From positions 119,001-147,991 of the forward strand of contig RPFO01000913.1 in the NCBI GenBank assembly GCA_009746045.1: a DNA stretch of 28,991 nt, written 5' to 3'. The notes below the pieces were generated by a model. That model did not search any database. It saw only the letters and a list, made by a program, of their open reading frames with translations, and was not told the DNA's origin. This DNA comes from Mesostigma viride (lineage: Eukaryota; Streptophyta; Mesostigmatophyceae; Mesostigmatales; Mesostigmataceae). Positions 28,670 through 28,991 of the stretch are shown in pieces; positions within the stretch are counted from its first letter, which is position 1; each line of letters opens with the position of its first letter. The translations under genes were made by a program, and so were the position numbers.

Positions 28670-28991
28670 ATGGCGCTGCCCACTTTAACAGCCTGCCAGC
28701 TGAGATTGTGCACGAAATCGTGGAGTTGGCATGGCCCCCACGGGTGTGGTGTCAGCAAGGAGCTGCAAGTGCCGTGGGACGCTGTCAAAGCTAAGACAGA
28801 GCAGCGAAGGATGCAGCTGTTTGGTGCTATTGCCACTGAGCTTGAGGGGCGCTTCCTCTCTAAGCGCAGGCAGCCAGGGCCGTTTTGCCACTATACAGGA
28901 TGGGCCCTGCCGCAACTTTGCCATCGCCATCGCCCAGGCGGTGTTGCAGTCCCTTTCCACTTTTGAGAAGAGGATGGACGCCTGCAAGTAT
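28670..28991 (+). CDS. F-box-like protein 1 (right copy), partial at window end
   Basis: This is the mirror of the gene starting at 20580. The ATG is at 28670-28672, but the next bases carry indels relative to the left arm (ATGGCGCTGCCCACTTTAAC against ATGGCCGCTGCCACTTTTAA), so the frame breaks at once and returns as FNSLPAEIVHEIVELAWP in another phase. The sequence continues past the end of the window. Confidence 0.55.

Larger units (their letters stand above)
20260..28991. repeat. Spacerless giant palindrome (two arms of at least 4.35 kb)
   Basis: The left arm 20260-24610 is the reverse complement of the right arm 24611-28991, with small indels and substitutions. The axis falls inside TTAGAGGCGCCTCTAA with no spacer. 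Anchors are AATTGACGGG at 24593-24602 against CCCGTCAATT at 24619-24628, the foldback elements at 22367-22970 and 26267-26871, and TACTTGCAGGCGTCCATCCT at 20261-20280 against the last bases of the window. The right arm is cut by the window edge, so the true arm length and the outer boundary are unknown. Near the apex the arms are almost identical, with scattered one- to few-base differences farther out. Confidence 0.93.

Overview
The window looks like nuclear DNA of a green alga (Viridiplantae; genus not determinable by eye). The reasons are spliceosomal introns with GT..AG borders, a plant-type SLY1 gene, a predicted plastid-targeted UPF0114 membrane protein, GC-rich exons in repeat-rich introns, and L1-like retroelement debris. 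Without tools, every family call here rests on motif recognition.

Layout. (1) 1-4.4 kb is a retroelement graveyard. Copies of one ORF1-only, L1-like family are nested in each other, and three insertions carry readable target-site duplications. (2) 4.99-9.71 kb, minus strand: a complete five-exon SLY1 gene (667 codons of protein) for ER-Golgi SNARE assembly. Its introns hold a truncated retroelement, minisatellites and a duplicated splice-acceptor segment. (3) 9.7-10.8 kb: a divergent intergenic stretch with nothing recognised. (4) 10.84-16.60 kb, plus strand: a four-exon plastid UPF0114/YqhA-type protein (330 residues). Its introns contain a (TCAC)n array, a minisatellite, degenerate copies of exon 3 and a 2-kb terminal-inverted-repeat element. 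(5) 17.55-28.99 kb: an unfamiliar gene block. A three-exon RING/TRAF-type zinc-finger gene (minus) lies beside a huge spacerless palindrome whose apex is between 24610 and 24611. The right arm runs off the window end.

Each palindrome arm carries, from outside in, a short F-box-like gene, a divergently transcribed multi-CxxC protein gene, a roughly 600-bp foldback element rich in AAAAGTTCGGGCTAT, a second F-box-like gene paralogous to the first, and a half-array of TGCCACGTGGCA palindromes paired with CCAAT boxes that meets its mirror at the apex. The RING gene and the CxxC gene share a 37-bp 3' element, which ties the RING gene to the palindromic block. F-box and RING proteins together suggest a ubiquitin-ligase theme. 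The block could be an integrated mobile or viral element with inverted termini (a concatemer-type junction), a genomic inverted duplication, or an assembly fold-back. The arms carry small, complementary frameshifts, so raw-read artefact must be excluded first.
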